64,000 nucleotides of DNA. Origin: JACKAF01 sp041391485. GTDB lineage: Bacteria > Bdellovibrionota > FAC87 > UBA2466 > JACKAF01. Of the stretch, positions 1 to 8,998 are shown in pieces. Every line of letters begins with the position of its first letter. Position 1 is the first letter of the stretch. A program made the translations under genes and the position numbers. The stretch covers positions 1 through 64,000 of the forward strand of contig JAWKNY010000019.1 in NCBI GenBank assembly GCA_041391485.1, given 5' to 3'. The notes under the pieces are model-generated. The model saw only the letters and a program-made list of their open reading frames with translations, ran no database searches and had not been told where the DNA came from.

Positions 1-27
1 CACTCAATTCCATGCTAAAATACTCAA

Positions 28-1140
28 ATGAGGGCTTTTGTACTGTTGTGTCTGATTTCGGTCGTGTCCGCCCCTTTGAAAGCGGAAGAGAGCTTCCCGG
101 CTCCCGCGTTAGGCACTGAAAAGAAAACTACCAAGACGCCGGTGGATACGCCGGACGTACCTTATATTGCTTCGCTCGACACCTACGGAAGCGATCGCAT
201 CAGCGAGCCCGTGGTGCGCAAGGTTCTAGGAAAAGAACTCGATGAGTGGTTGAAAAAGGGCGTCACAGGCGATCCTTCTGCCGTAGCCCTTCAAAAAACA
301 ATCACAAAGAAGCTAAACGACAAATTCAAGTTTGAGTTCATTCAATGGTCCATCATGCAGTACCTGCAGCCGGGCGATCTGGCCATACGCGTGACTCTGG
401 ATGTCGTCGAACCGCAAGACAAAAAACGACGGATGCCTTTTCTGCCCGATCCGAAGGAAACTCCCGTGGATCCCGCAGGCCTCATCAAGAAGTGGCAGGA
501 CTACCAGGCGACCGCGCTTGAGCTAGGCAATAAGGGCGAACTGGATTCCGTGGAGATCAAGTGCCCGGGAGCGCTTCATTGTTTGTTTGGGCACATGCAC
601 CCCAAACTCAAACCCTTCGGCGAGTACTTTACCCGCGAAGTGAATCGAAATTTAGCACCGCTCACAGCGGTCTTGCAGAAACACAAGGACGGTGACAGCC
701 GTGGTGCCGCCGCTTTCCTGCTCGCGTACCATAAGGATGGCGCAAAGGTCGTGGATCTGCTCGTGGATCGAATCCACGATCCGGATTCCTTGGTGCGCAA
801 CAACGCGCTACGCGTGCTGGGCGACATCGCTGAGTTTCACCCGAACTTCAAGATTCCGGTGCAGCCCGTCGCTGAGGCGCTGGACTTTCCGCTCGTAACG
901 GATCGCTCCAAAGCCCTCTTTGTATTGTACGCGCTAGCCGAAAGCGACGAACGCGCCCAAAAAGTCGCCACCGATCACGCAAGCGCCCTGCTTTCGCTGC
1001 TCCGATCCGAGCAGCCCAATCAATCCGGTGTGGCCTACGCCATCCTGCGGCGCATCTCAGGAAAAAACTTCGCCCCCACCGAGTACGACAAGTGGAAGGG
1101 CTGGTACAACCGCCTCCCCGCCCAGCAAAAGAAGAACTAG
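28..1140 (+). CDS. secreted protein with HEAT-like helical repeats
   Basis: A 370-residue protein of unrecognised family. Residues 1-19 form a typical Sec signal peptide (hydrophobic core VLLCLISVVSAP, then KAEES), so export is likely. Residues about 205-300 read as HEAT or PBS-lyase-like alpha repeats (for example VDLLVDRIHDPDSLVRNNAL followed by RVLGDIAEF), a pattern that usually serves as a protein-interaction scaffold. The N-terminal 150 residues are charged and show no motif I know. It ends 75 bases before hemA on the same strand and could be co-transcribed, but nothing in it suggests a haem role. The call as a real gene is firm; the function is unknown. Confidence 0.75.
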   Translation: MRAFVLLCLISVVSAPLKAEESFPAPALGTEKKTTKTPVDTPDVPYIASLDTYGSDRISEPVVRKVLGKELDEWLKKGVTGDPSAVALQKTITKKLNDKFKFEFIQWSIMQYLQPGDLAIRVTLDVVEPQDKKRRMPFLPDPKETPVDPAGLIKKWQDYQATALELGNKGELDSVEIKCPGALHCLFGHMHPKLKPFGEYFTREVNRNLAPLTAVLQKHKDGDSRGAAAFLLAYHKDGAKVVDLLVDRIHDPDSLVRNNALRVLGDIAEFHPNFKIPVQPVAEALDFPLVTDRSKALFVLYALAESDERAQKVATDHASALLSLLRSEQPNQSGVAYAILRRISGKNFAPTEYDKWKGWYNRLPAQQKKN

Positions 1141-1214
1141 AGCGCCTTTCCAGTCTCCTCCTTCGCGTGACATTCTCGTGACACATCACGGCCAGGTTTG
1201 GTTATATTGGGAGA

Positions 1215-2410
1215 ATGCCGATCCACGCGTGGGGAACAGATTTTAATCGCAGCGACCCGGAGTTCAGAAAACACCTTTTTCTGGCAGAAGAGTCGCGCGC
1301 CGATCGAATTCGAGAAATCCTCCACCTCGGCTTCCGGGATCTGTACTACGTACACACTTGTAACCGCGTCGAGTTCTACACGACGGCCCGAAACCACTTC
1401 GAGGACAGCCGGCCGCCAGCTTTCTTTTGCTACGCTATCTGGGTCTCCGGATCAGAGCTTATAAGGGCTACGCTGGTAAGGAAATCAGCCGTCCGGCATC
1501 TTGCCTGCGTCGCCTATGTTCCTTGAATCATGGTGGTGGGCGAACCGCAGATCAACGGGCAAATGAAAATGCTCTGGCCTGACGCTCGATCAAGATCTTC
1601 CCCGCTCAGTGCCCCCATGCAGAGGGCCTTGCAGCTCGCTTTCCAAACAGCCAAGGAAGTACGCACGGTAACCTGAATTCGGTGAGAAACCTCTCGGTAG
1701 CCAACTGGGGTTGCAGCGCTTTCGTTCGCTGGAATCAGAAAAAGAGCTGAATCCGTTGCGGTGGCCGGACGAAGTTCCATCAACCGCATCGTCATCCGTT
1801 AAGTTGAAGGAGAATTACCCAGCACGGAACTTTGGGTGAAATCCGTAACCCGGATGCGGCCAGCGCACACGAAGAGAGCCAAGGAGTGGAATGTGTGGGC
1901 CTGACACCTTTCTCGAAGCTCCGAAGAGTTTTGACTACTCTGTTCACAGCCACTTCTAGCCCCGAACCTATTTTTGGGCTAAGGAGTTTTAATCGCGTCT
2001 CAGACGACCCCGGCAGTGCTTTTGACGGCTCAGCCCTCGGACATCTGCGCCGACTGCGTACCGACACCATAAGCTGTTGTCTATGGACGATCCGCGCAAG
2101 TAGCTGATGAAAACAAGAAGCTGCGAATGACCGAGATTCTGCGTGCTGAACCATCATTGAACAAGCGCTTCACCGTTTTTACTTAGAACAAAAGAAACCC
2201 CACTGCTGAGAGATTTCAGCACCGTGGAACCCGAAGTCCGGTGGCTCGCTCCATGAGGAACGGCAGGAATTGAAAAATGGGTCCCCGCCGAATCCTTTCC
2301 AAAATTTGAGAAGTGGGCGCGCTCTCTCGTTAAGAAACACCTCCATCTTCGCGCGAACACTAAGAGGCATCCTCCGGGAAGCCGCCGCGGCGGAAAGTCA
2401 GAGTTTTTAG
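1215..2410 (+). pseudogene. hemA: glutamyl-tRNA reductase, multiply frameshifted
   Basis: First step of C5 tetrapyrrole synthesis: NADPH reduction of glutamyl-tRNA(Glu) to glutamate-1-semialdehyde. The 5' part carries the catalytic-cysteine motif YVHTCNRVEFY (near 1350-1380). Family segments then continue in changing frames: MVVGEPQINGQMK (from 1530), a piece with LFTATSSPEPIFGL (near 1940-1980), then VADENKKLRMTEILRAE and IIEQALHRFY (2100-2190), ending at a TAG at 2408-2410 just before hemC. No single frame is open, and at least five indels would be needed to repair it. The downstream genes are co-oriented and hemL, which needs the GluTR product, is intact. Sequencing error is therefore more likely than real loss, but a true pseudogene with a second hemA elsewhere cannot be excluded. 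The start at 1215 follows a weak GGGAGA. Confidence 0.8.
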
Positions 2411-2414
2411 TCAA

Positions 2415-3339
2415 ATGCGTTACCGTTTGGGAACCCGGCAAAGCGACCTGGCCCTGACTCGGTCCAAATGGGTGCAGAGCCGACTGGAACTCCCTGGGAA
2501 TCCTCTGCGATCTCGTTCCCATCGTCAGCAAAGGGGATCAGGATCAAAAAACCGCTCTGTATGAGGCCGAAGCCAGTGAGCCGGGCTGGTTCACAAAACA
2601 ACTCGAGCTCGCCTTGCTGGACGGGACCATCGATCTGGCCGTGCATTCACTCAAAGATTTGCCCACTCTGCAACCGGAGGGTCTCCGACTTGCGTGCATC
2701 CCCGAACGGCGAAACCCTGCCGATTGTCTGCTCATCCACCCGGAGGCTTGGGAAAAGGGCGAACCTTTGCCGCTTCAAAAGGGCGCTCGGGTGGGGACCA
2801 GTTCTCTACGCCGGGAAGCACTTCTGCTCTCGGAACGTCCGGATCTGAAAGTTCTCCCCATCCGCGGCAACCTACCGACGCGCCTCACGAAGCTGCGCAG
2901 GCGGGAGTTTGACGCCGTCGTCTTTGCCGAGGCAGGACTCGAGCGCTTGGCACCCGATCTTCACGATCTGCGCCGTGCCGCGCTGGAGCCCACCCACTTT
3001 GTACCAGCCCCCGGCCAAGGCGCCCTGGGCGTAGAAATCCGCACGGACGCCCCGTCCGAGCTTCAGGCGGCGCTAGGCCGACTCCACCTGGAGCAGGCTG
3101 CCCGGGAAACCCGCCTGGAGCGCCAGATCTTGCGTGAACTCGAAGGCGGTTGCACACTGCCCTTGGGCGTTCTCTGTCGCCAGCAGGGAGCGGCGTTAAA
3201 AGTCGTGGCTTTTCTGGGAAAAAAACTGGAAAACCAAGCTGGGCGCAGCTGGACGGGCTTTGAGCGCTTTGACATTTCGGGCTCGGATGAACAATATCTT
3301 GTCGCCGAGACGCTGAAGTATTTTCGCAAGGGAACATGA
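2415..3339 (+). CDS. hemC: hydroxymethylbilane synthase (one frameshift)
   Basis: Polymerises four porphobilinogens to hydroxymethylbilane in the cytosol. The ATG at 2415 opens MRYRLGTRQSDLAL, the family N-terminus, in one frame. From about 2494 the protein continues in the next frame with LCDLVPIVSKGDQDQKTALY and runs intact to 3339. Removing one C near 2493 joins the two parts seamlessly, so a +1 indel is the only defect. Visible family features are VHSLKDLPT, the phosphate-binding arginines in VGTSSLRREALL and LPIRGNLPTRL, and the dipyrromethane-cofactor cysteine in LEGGCTLPLGV. It lies 4 bases after the hemA stop and overlaps hemD by 4 bases, as expected in a haem operon. Confidence 0.9.
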
Positions 3340-4064
3340 GCGAACCGCTAAAAATCCTGGTCACCGGAGAAGAAACGCTGAGAACGCGTTTGTCGACCCA
3401 CGTCGGGAAGAGGCCCCTAGAGTGGACCATCTTGCCTGTACTGGAGTTTGAGCGCCTACCGGTCCCTGAGCCCGTCTTTGAGTCGTTGGGCGACTACGAT
3501 TGGCTCGTCTTCACGAGCCCTCGGGCCGTACATTTTTGGAGCGAAGCCCTGCTGGAAGCGGGCACGGAGATGGGACCCGAAGCACGGATTGCTTGCATGG
3601 GGCCTAGAACCGCAGAAGTCGCCGCCGCTGACGGCTACACGCCCGACTTCGTGCCGACCACCCCAGGTACCGAGGGATTTGTCGAAGAATTCACAGCGCT
3701 CGATCTCAGAGGGCGCAAGGTGCTCGTCCCGCAGCCCGAGACGGGACGAGGCGAGCTGTGCGATCCGCTTGCCGCCAAAGGCGCCCTTGTCACCACTATC
3801 CCGCTCTACCGAACTTCCACCCGTAAAGAAGTGCGGTGGACAGCGCCGACCCCCATTTCCGCGATGGACTACTTCGTCTTTACCAGTCCCAGCTCGGTTC
3901 GGGCGGTGGTCTCCCAGTTCAAGCTGGATCGCAAGCGGCCCGTCGCCTGTTTAGGAGAGTACACGGCCGCAGCGCTACGCGGAGAAGGTTTTGCGAACCC
4001 GCATTGTTTATCCGGAGCCAAATTCGAAAGCATCAAAGACTGGATTGGAGAAAAGCTATGCTAA
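3336..4064 (+). CDS. hemD: uroporphyrinogen-III synthase
   Basis: Cyclises hydroxymethylbilane with inversion of ring D to give uroporphyrinogen III. The 242-residue length suits the family, which is poorly conserved in sequence. The usual signposts are present: LVFTSPRAVHFW near residue 55, the mid-protein FVPTTPGTEGFVEEF, and YFVFTSPSSVRAVV near residue 185, the paired TSP/S motifs of the two lobes. The ATG overlaps the hemC stop (ATGA at 3336) and the 3' end overlaps hemB by 7 bases. The operon position between hemC and hemB strengthens a call that sequence alone would leave moderate. Confidence 0.88.
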   Translation: MSEPLKILVTGEETLRTRLSTHVGKRPLEWTILPVLEFERLPVPEPVFESLGDYDWLVFTSPRAVHFWSEALLEAGTEMGPEARIACMGPRTAEVAAADGYTPDFVPTTPGTEGFVEEFTALDLRGRKVLVPQPETGRGELCDPLAAKGALVTTIPLYRTSTRKEVRWTAPTPISAMDYFVFTSPSSVRAVVSQFKLDRKRPVACLGEYTAAALRGEGFANPHCLSGAKFESIKDWIGEKLC

Positions 4065-5047
4065 AGCCGTTCGTCGATAGACCTCGTCGTTTGCGCCGTA
4101 ACGCGCTCATTCGCGATATGGTTCATGAAGTGGAGCTCAATCTGTCGCACTTGGTGCAGCCCTATTTTTTATCCACGCAAAAAGACTCCGACGCCAAAGA
4201 AAGCATGTCCCAGTTCTCGGGAGTTTACCGGTGGGGAATCGACTCTCTTTCGCGTGAACTAGAAGCGCAAATTGATCGGGGTCTTTCTCGTTTTCTCCTT
4301 TTTGGTACGACCACCGAGAAGGATGCCACGGGTAGTGCGGCGGCAGCCCAAAACGCGCACGTCACTGAGGCCATCGCGAGTTTGAAGAAGCGTTTTGGAA
4401 ATGCGGCTCTTTTGTTCTCGGATATTTGCCTATGCCCTTACACGGATCACGGCCACTGCGGCGTACTCCAAGGCGATTCCATCGAGAACGACACCTCCAT
4501 TGATTTGCTCTGCCGAATGGCGCTTGCGCACGCCGAAGCGGGGGTAGACTTTGTGGCCCCTTCAGACATGATGGATGGCCGGGTGGGTGCCATCCGAAAG
4601 ATCCTCGATCAAAAACAATTTTCTGACGTCGGTATTTTAGCGTACACCGCCAAATACCTTTCGAGCTACTACGGCCCCTTTCGCGAAGCTTTGGACTCGG
4701 CTCCCCAGAAAGGGGATCGATCGAGCTACCAGATGGATTACCGCAATCAGCGCGAGGCCCTGCGAGAGCTGCAGCTCGATTTGGCGGAGGGCGCCGACAT
4801 CGTGATGGTCAAACCGGCCCTTCCCTATCTCGATATCCTTTCCCTTTTTGCCAAACACAGCACGGTCCCTGTGGCGGCCTACAGCGTAAGCGGCGAATAC
4901 CAGATGGTACAGCTCGCCGCCAAAGCCGGAATCGCCGACGCCAAAAGTCTGGCCTTGGAGAATCTGACAGCCATCCGCCGCGCAGGAGCCGACATTATTC
5001 TTACTTACTTCGCAGCGGAGATTGCTGAGAAAGGCTGGCTACGATGA
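4058..5047 (+). CDS. hemB: porphobilinogen synthase (ALA dehydratase)
   Basis: Condenses two 5-aminolevulinates to porphobilinogen. The 329-residue protein starts at the ATG at 4058; a longer reading from 3836 only shadows hemD. RPRRLRRNALIRDMV is the family N-terminus. DICLCPYTDHGHCGVL carries the three cysteines of the zinc-binding active site, so this is the zinc-type enzyme. The two Schiff-base lysines are in TAKYLSSYYGPFR and MVKPALPYLDIL. It overlaps the upstream hemD stop and shares ATGA with hemL. Confidence 0.97.
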   Translation: MLKPFVDRPRRLRRNALIRDMVHEVELNLSHLVQPYFLSTQKDSDAKESMSQFSGVYRWGIDSLSRELEAQIDRGLSRFLLFGTTTEKDATGSAAAAQNAHVTEAIASLKKRFGNAALLFSDICLCPYTDHGHCGVLQGDSIENDTSIDLLCRMALAHAEAGVDFVAPSDMMDGRVGAIRKILDQKQFSDVGILAYTAKYLSSYYGPFREALDSAPQKGDRSSYQMDYRNQREALRELQLDLAEGADIVMVKPALPYLDILSLFAKHSTVPVAAYSVSGEYQMVQLAAKAGIADAKSLALENLTAIRRAGADIILTYFAAEIAEKGWLR

Positions 5048-6306
5048 CCCACTCCGAACAATGGTACCAACGCGCTTTGAAAGTCACCCCGGGAGGCGTG
5101 CACTCGCCGGTTCGCAGCCTAAAAAATGTGGACGCGCAGCCCATCTTCTTCTCCTATGGCGAAGGGGCGTACCTGCACGATGTCGACGGCAAAAGCTATG
5201 TGGACTTCTGCATGTCCTTCGGTCCGCACATTCTTGGACATTGCCCCGAAGTCGTTACGCGCGCCCTTAGGGAACAGGTCGGAAAAGCGCTCAGCTTCGG
5301 TGCTTGCCACCCGATGGAAGTGGAGCTCTCCGAACGCATTCTAAAGAGCTACCCGTTTCTGCAGAAAGTCCGCTTGGTCAATAGCGGTACGGAAGCGGTG
5401 ATGACCGCCCTTCGAACCGCTCGCGCGTTTACCGGGAAACACAAGGTAATCAAATTTGATGGCTGCTACCACGGCCACAGCGACAGCTTATTGTCCAAAG
5501 CCGGAAGTGGCGTTGCCGCACTGAATGAGGCCACCTCTTTGGGCGTGACCCCCTCTCAGGTGAGCGACACGCTCACGGCGGACTTTGACGATCTCGAAGG
5601 CCTTTCCGCTCTATTGGAAAAGTGGAAGGGTGAAGTGGCAGCGGTGGTGCTGGAACCCGTTCCGGCGAACAACGGCCTTCACGTCCCCGAGCGCAAGCAC
5701 CTTAAAGCGATCGTCGAATTGGCAAAAAAACACGAGGCACTCGTCATCTTTGATGAGGTGATTTCAGGTTTTCGCCTCAGTCTGTCGGGGGCCAGCGGCT
5801 ACTATGATTTTACGCCGGATATCGTCACGCTAGGGAAGATCATCGGCGGCGGACTACCACTGGCCGCCGTTGCCGGACGCGCCGAGATTTTGGATCAGCT
5901 GGCTCCGCTGGGCGGCGCTTACCAGGCAGGTACGCTCTCGGGCAACCCGCTTGCCACAGCGGCGGGCGCGGCGGTTTTGACTGAACTTCAGCAAAACCCG
6001 CCTTATCAAAAACTGGAGTCCGCGACCAACGACTTTGCCGACGCGCTAGAGCGATTGCTTAGCCCATTTGGCATGAGCGTCCCGCGGGTGGCCTCCATCT
6101 TCTGGTTGCAGGCGACAGAAGGAAACCATTTCCCGCCCACTATCGGCGAGAAAGAACGCGCTCTCTACGCAGAAGTGTTCCGCAAAGCCCTTGCGGCCGG
6201 GGTTTACTTGCCGCCGTCTCCTTATGAAGTGGGTTTCCTTTCAACGGCTCACGTCGGCAAAGCTGTCGACCTTGCGCTGGAAAAGTTGGAGAAATGCTTG
6301 AAGTAA
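5044..6306 (+). CDS. hemL: glutamate-1-semialdehyde 2,1-aminomutase
   Basis: PLP enzyme that moves the amino group of glutamate-1-semialdehyde to give 5-aminolevulinate, the last C5-pathway step before HemB. The 420-residue length is standard. VNSGTEAVMTALRTAR, the phosphate-binding region FDGCYHGHSDSLL, the cofactor aspartate in VIFDEVISGFR and the PLP lysine in TLGKIIGGGLPLAAV are all present. It overlaps hemB by 4 bases and the following histidine-kinase gene by 13. Its presence shows that this organism makes ALA from glutamyl-tRNA, not by HemA-type ALA synthase. Confidence 0.97.
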   Translation: MTHSEQWYQRALKVTPGGVHSPVRSLKNVDAQPIFFSYGEGAYLHDVDGKSYVDFCMSFGPHILGHCPEVVTRALREQVGKALSFGACHPMEVELSERILKSYPFLQKVRLVNSGTEAVMTALRTARAFTGKHKVIKFDGCYHGHSDSLLSKAGSGVAALNEATSLGVTPSQVSDTLTADFDDLEGLSALLEKWKGEVAAVVLEPVPANNGLHVPERKHLKAIVELAKKHEALVIFDEVISGFRLSLSGASGYYDFTPDIVTLGKIIGGGLPLAAVAGRAEILDQLAPLGGAYQAGTLSGNPLATAAGAAVLTELQQNPPYQKLESATNDFADALERLLSPFGMSVPRVASIFWLQATEGNHFPPTIGEKERALYAEVFRKALAAGVYLPPSPYEVGFLSTAHVGKAVDLALEKLEKCLK

Positions 6307-7274
6307 AACACAAGCGGTGGTTGCGCCTTTTTGCCTTAGTGGCTGCGCTGGTCCTGGCACAAGTAGTGTGGTGGAACGTCGTGTTCATGAGCAGCGTGCA
6401 TAACATCGAAGTCCTGCGCACCGAAATGCTCGGCTATAAGAATCAGCTCGGGCTTGCCGCCGACAGCACACCCGAGTCCATTGCCGAATCCGCGCACAAG
6501 CAACGAACGATGTTTGTGTCCGAGTCCATCTTTTTCATGATGCTTACGTGCTTGGCCATTTATCTACTTTACCGTGCTCTGAAGGCAGAAGAACGATCGC
6601 GTGAGATCCAAAAGAACTTTATCGAGATTGTTAGCCATGAATCCAAGACGCCGCTCACGGCCCTCAAACTTCGGCTGGAATCGCTCCAGGAATTCGGCGA
6701 TTCGGCGGAAACCAAGCGCGAAGCCTTGCTGTCCCTTGATGAAGTACGGCGCCTCACGTCCCTTTTTGACAAGATCATGAACTTGAATCGCTTCGAGCGG
6801 CGCGCGTTTTCGTTCGAGCCCATCAGTATCTCTGATTTGGTGGAGTCGGTAGCGCACCGAGTGGAACCTTTGCTCCGCGCCAAAGCCATTGAGCTTGAGA
6901 CCGATCTCGACCCCAAGGCCGTCGTAAGCGGAGACGCCGACAGTTTGCAGAATTCCATTCAAAGCCTGGTCGAGAATTCGATTCTATACAATGACAAGCC
7001 GGACAAGAAAATTCGCATCTCCGTCCAACGCGATTCCGGTGGAACCACCCGGCTGGATATAGACGACAATGGGCCGGGTATACCTGCGCAAGATAGCCCG
7101 CACATCTTCGAGCGTTTTTACCGTGGCCGCTCCGGCCGCCGCGTTCCCGGAACGGGGCTTGGGCTTTTTACCGCAAAATTTATTGTGGAGGCCCACGCCG
7201 GCTCCTTGAAACTCATGCCCTCAGGTCTTGGCGGGACCCATTTTCAAATTGAGCTGCCAAGGGGGAACGTATGA
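6294..7274 (+). CDS. membrane sensor histidine kinase inside the haem operon
   Basis: A 326-residue sensor kinase. Two membrane segments (about residues 9-30 and 78-95) frame a short periplasmic loop of roughly 45 residues, too small for a classical sensor domain. The dimerisation/phosphoacceptor box is IVSHESKTPLTALKLRLE (near residue 115). The catalytic domain shows NSIQSLVENSILYND (N box), DNGPGIP (G1) and GTGLGLFTAKF (G2). No HAMP domain is visible. The gene overlaps hemL by 13 bases and the response-regulator gene by 4, so the pair is translationally coupled to haem synthesis. The signal is unknown; haem, a porphyrin intermediate, oxygen or membrane state are guesses from context. Confidence 0.92.
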   Translation: MLEVKHKRWLRLFALVAALVLAQVVWWNVVFMSSVHNIEVLRTEMLGYKNQLGLAADSTPESIAESAHKQRTMFVSESIFFMMLTCLAIYLLYRALKAEERSREIQKNFIEIVSHESKTPLTALKLRLESLQEFGDSAETKREALLSLDEVRRLTSLFDKIMNLNRFERRAFSFEPISISDLVESVAHRVEPLLRAKAIELETDLDPKAVVSGDADSLQNSIQSLVENSILYNDKPDKKIRISVQRDSGGTTRLDIDDNGPGIPAQDSPHIFERFYRGRSGRRVPGTGLGLFTAKFIVEAHAGSLKLMPSGLGGTHFQIELPRGNV

Positions 7275-7969
7275 GCGCGTTGATTTGCTTTGTTGAAGAC
7301 GAGCCGACTATTTCCCAGTTTGTATCCGACAGGCTTCAGCGTGAAGGCTACCAAGTCTCCGCTTACCGATCGGCGGAGGAGGCCATGATCGTCGAACGCA
7401 GCTGGGATCTGTACATTTTAGACATCATGCTTGAGGGAGACATCTCTGGGCTTCAGATGTGTGCGTATTTACGAGAACGCGAACCCAATATCCCTATTTT
7501 GATGCTCTCAGCCCTCTCCGAGGCTACCAACCGCATCGAAGGCCTGCGCGTCGGTGCGGACGACTACCTCACCAAACCCTTTGAGATGGAAGAGCTTCTG
7601 CTTCGGGTTTCCGCCATGCTACGCCGCCGCGGCTGGTATGGGACTCTGCCCGACGACTCCGCCGTTTATCGTTGGAAGGACAAATGGGTAGACTTCAGAA
7701 AGTTTGAGGCAGGCCGTGGACGGAAGAAGTTCACCCTTACCCAGAAAGAATGCATGCTCATGAAGCTTCTCATTGAAAAAAAGGGGGAAGTGGTCACCCG
7801 CAGCGAAATCCTAGACAAAGTCTGGGGATACAATGTATTCCCGAGTTCACGCACCGTAGATAATTTCATCCTACGGCTGAGAAAGTATTTTGAATCGAAT
7901 CCCGGAGAGCCCAACAGCATCCATGCAGTCCGTGGGCTCGGCTACAAATTTACCCCGGAGGCCCTATGA
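7271..7969 (+). CDS. OmpR-family response regulator inside the haem operon
   Basis: A 232-residue DNA-binding response regulator. The receiver keeps its acidic pair (FVEDEPT), the phosphoacceptor aspartate in YILDIMLEGD (near residue 51) and the lysine in YLTKPFEMEE. The C-terminal winged helix has SRTVDNFILRLRKYF and the terminal hairpin AVRGLGYKF of the OmpR/PhoB class. It overlaps the kinase gene upstream by 4 bases and hemE downstream by 4. The partner is evidently the adjacent kinase. Control of the haem operon itself is plausible but is inferred only from position. Confidence 0.93.
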   Translation: MSALICFVEDEPTISQFVSDRLQREGYQVSAYRSAEEAMIVERSWDLYILDIMLEGDISGLQMCAYLREREPNIPILMLSALSEATNRIEGLRVGADDYLTKPFEMEELLLRVSAMLRRRGWYGTLPDDSAVYRWKDKWVDFRKFEAGRGRKKFTLTQKECMLMKLLIEKKGEVVTRSEILDKVWGYNVFPSSRTVDNFILRLRKYFESNPGEPNSIHAVRGLGYKFTPEAL

Positions 7970-8994
7970 AACCCGACATTATTCGACATCTAGAAGGCGA
8001 GTCCTTGGGGCGTTTCCCCGTTTGGATGATGCGACAAGCAGGCCGGTACCTCCAAAGCTATAGGGACATCCGCAAGGAGAACTCCTTTTGGGAGATGGTC
8101 AGTCGGCCCGAAGTGGCGGCGAAAGTCAGCTTGCTTCCACTGGAGGTTCTGGATGTGGACGCGGTGATTTTCTTCTCAGACATTCTTACCCTGCCCTACG
8201 GACTTGGCGTGCCGGTAGAGCTACAAGAGGGTATCGGACCCGTACTTCAAACTCCCCTGCGATCGGAGAAGGATTTCGCAACCTTCCAAAGTTTTGATCC
8301 CGCTCGCCATACCGGATTTGTGGGTGAGGCCCTAACGACCATCCGCGAGAGTCTGCACCCCTCCAAAGCGCTTTTTGGGTTTGCAGGAGCGCCCTGGACG
8401 GTCGCCAGTTACCTGATCGAAGGCCGCTCCAGCCGCGAGTTCAGGCACCTGCTCGGCTGGATGCAGAAAGATCCCAAGAGCCTCACGCGGGTACTGGAGA
8501 CGTTGGCCGGAGCCACGACGAGCTATCTGGAATACCAGGTGCGATCCGGTGCGCACGCCATCCAGCTTTTTGATACCTGGGCGAGCGTGTTGCCCCTGAA
8601 CTTCTACGAGGAGTTTTATTTGCCCGTTGTGAACGGAATTTTCGAAAAACTCGCACCGCTGGGAGTGCCGCGCATTTACTATTTCAAGCAAGCGGCGCAT
8701 TTAGTACCTGCAGTTGCCAAACTGCAGGCAGACATTCTGAGTGTGGATAGCAATCTCTCCCTGCCACAGTGGTCCGCTCTTTTTGAAAATCAATTCTCGT
8801 TGCAGGGCAATTTGGATCCCACGACACTACTGCAAGAAGAAAGCACCGTACGGTTGAAGACCCGTGAACTTGTGCGACAAGCTCGGGAACTCACCAAACC
8901 GGCGATTCTCAACCTGGGGCATGGAATTCTAAAAGATGTTCCGGTGGCAAACGCCAAGGCTTTCGTGGACGAAGCCCGCACGTTATGGGTCTAA
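7966..8994 (+). CDS. hemE: uroporphyrinogen decarboxylase
   Basis: Removes four carboxyls from uroporphyrinogen III to give coproporphyrinogen III. The 342-residue protein has the two family signatures: PVWMMRQAGRYLQSYR near the N-terminus (substrate-binding arginines) and GFAGAPWTVASYLIEG near residue 130. FFSDILTLPYGLG and the C-terminal NLGHGILKDVPVANA also fit. The start overlaps the response-regulator stop (ATGA), and hemN begins 4 bases after its stop. Confidence 0.97.
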   Translation: MKPDIIRHLEGESLGRFPVWMMRQAGRYLQSYRDIRKENSFWEMVSRPEVAAKVSLLPLEVLDVDAVIFFSDILTLPYGLGVPVELQEGIGPVLQTPLRSEKDFATFQSFDPARHTGFVGEALTTIRESLHPSKALFGFAGAPWTVASYLIEGRSSREFRHLLGWMQKDPKSLTRVLETLAGATTSYLEYQVRSGAHAIQLFDTWASVLPLNFYEEFYLPVVNGIFEKLAPLGVPRIYYFKQAAHLVPAVAKLQADILSVDSNLSLPQWSALFENQFSLQGNLDPTTLLQEESTVRLKTRELVRQARELTKPAILNLGHGILKDVPVANAKAFVDEARTLWV

Positions 8995-8998
8995 GACT

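Noticed and set aside
1141..1214. Promoter for hemA (GTGACA and TTATAT)
   Set aside because: The boxes are weak and the -10 would lie only about 8 bases before the ATG, leaving no room for a leader.
3836..4057. Long N-terminal extension of hemB
   Set aside because: This is the shadow of hemD in another frame. The family start is at 4058.
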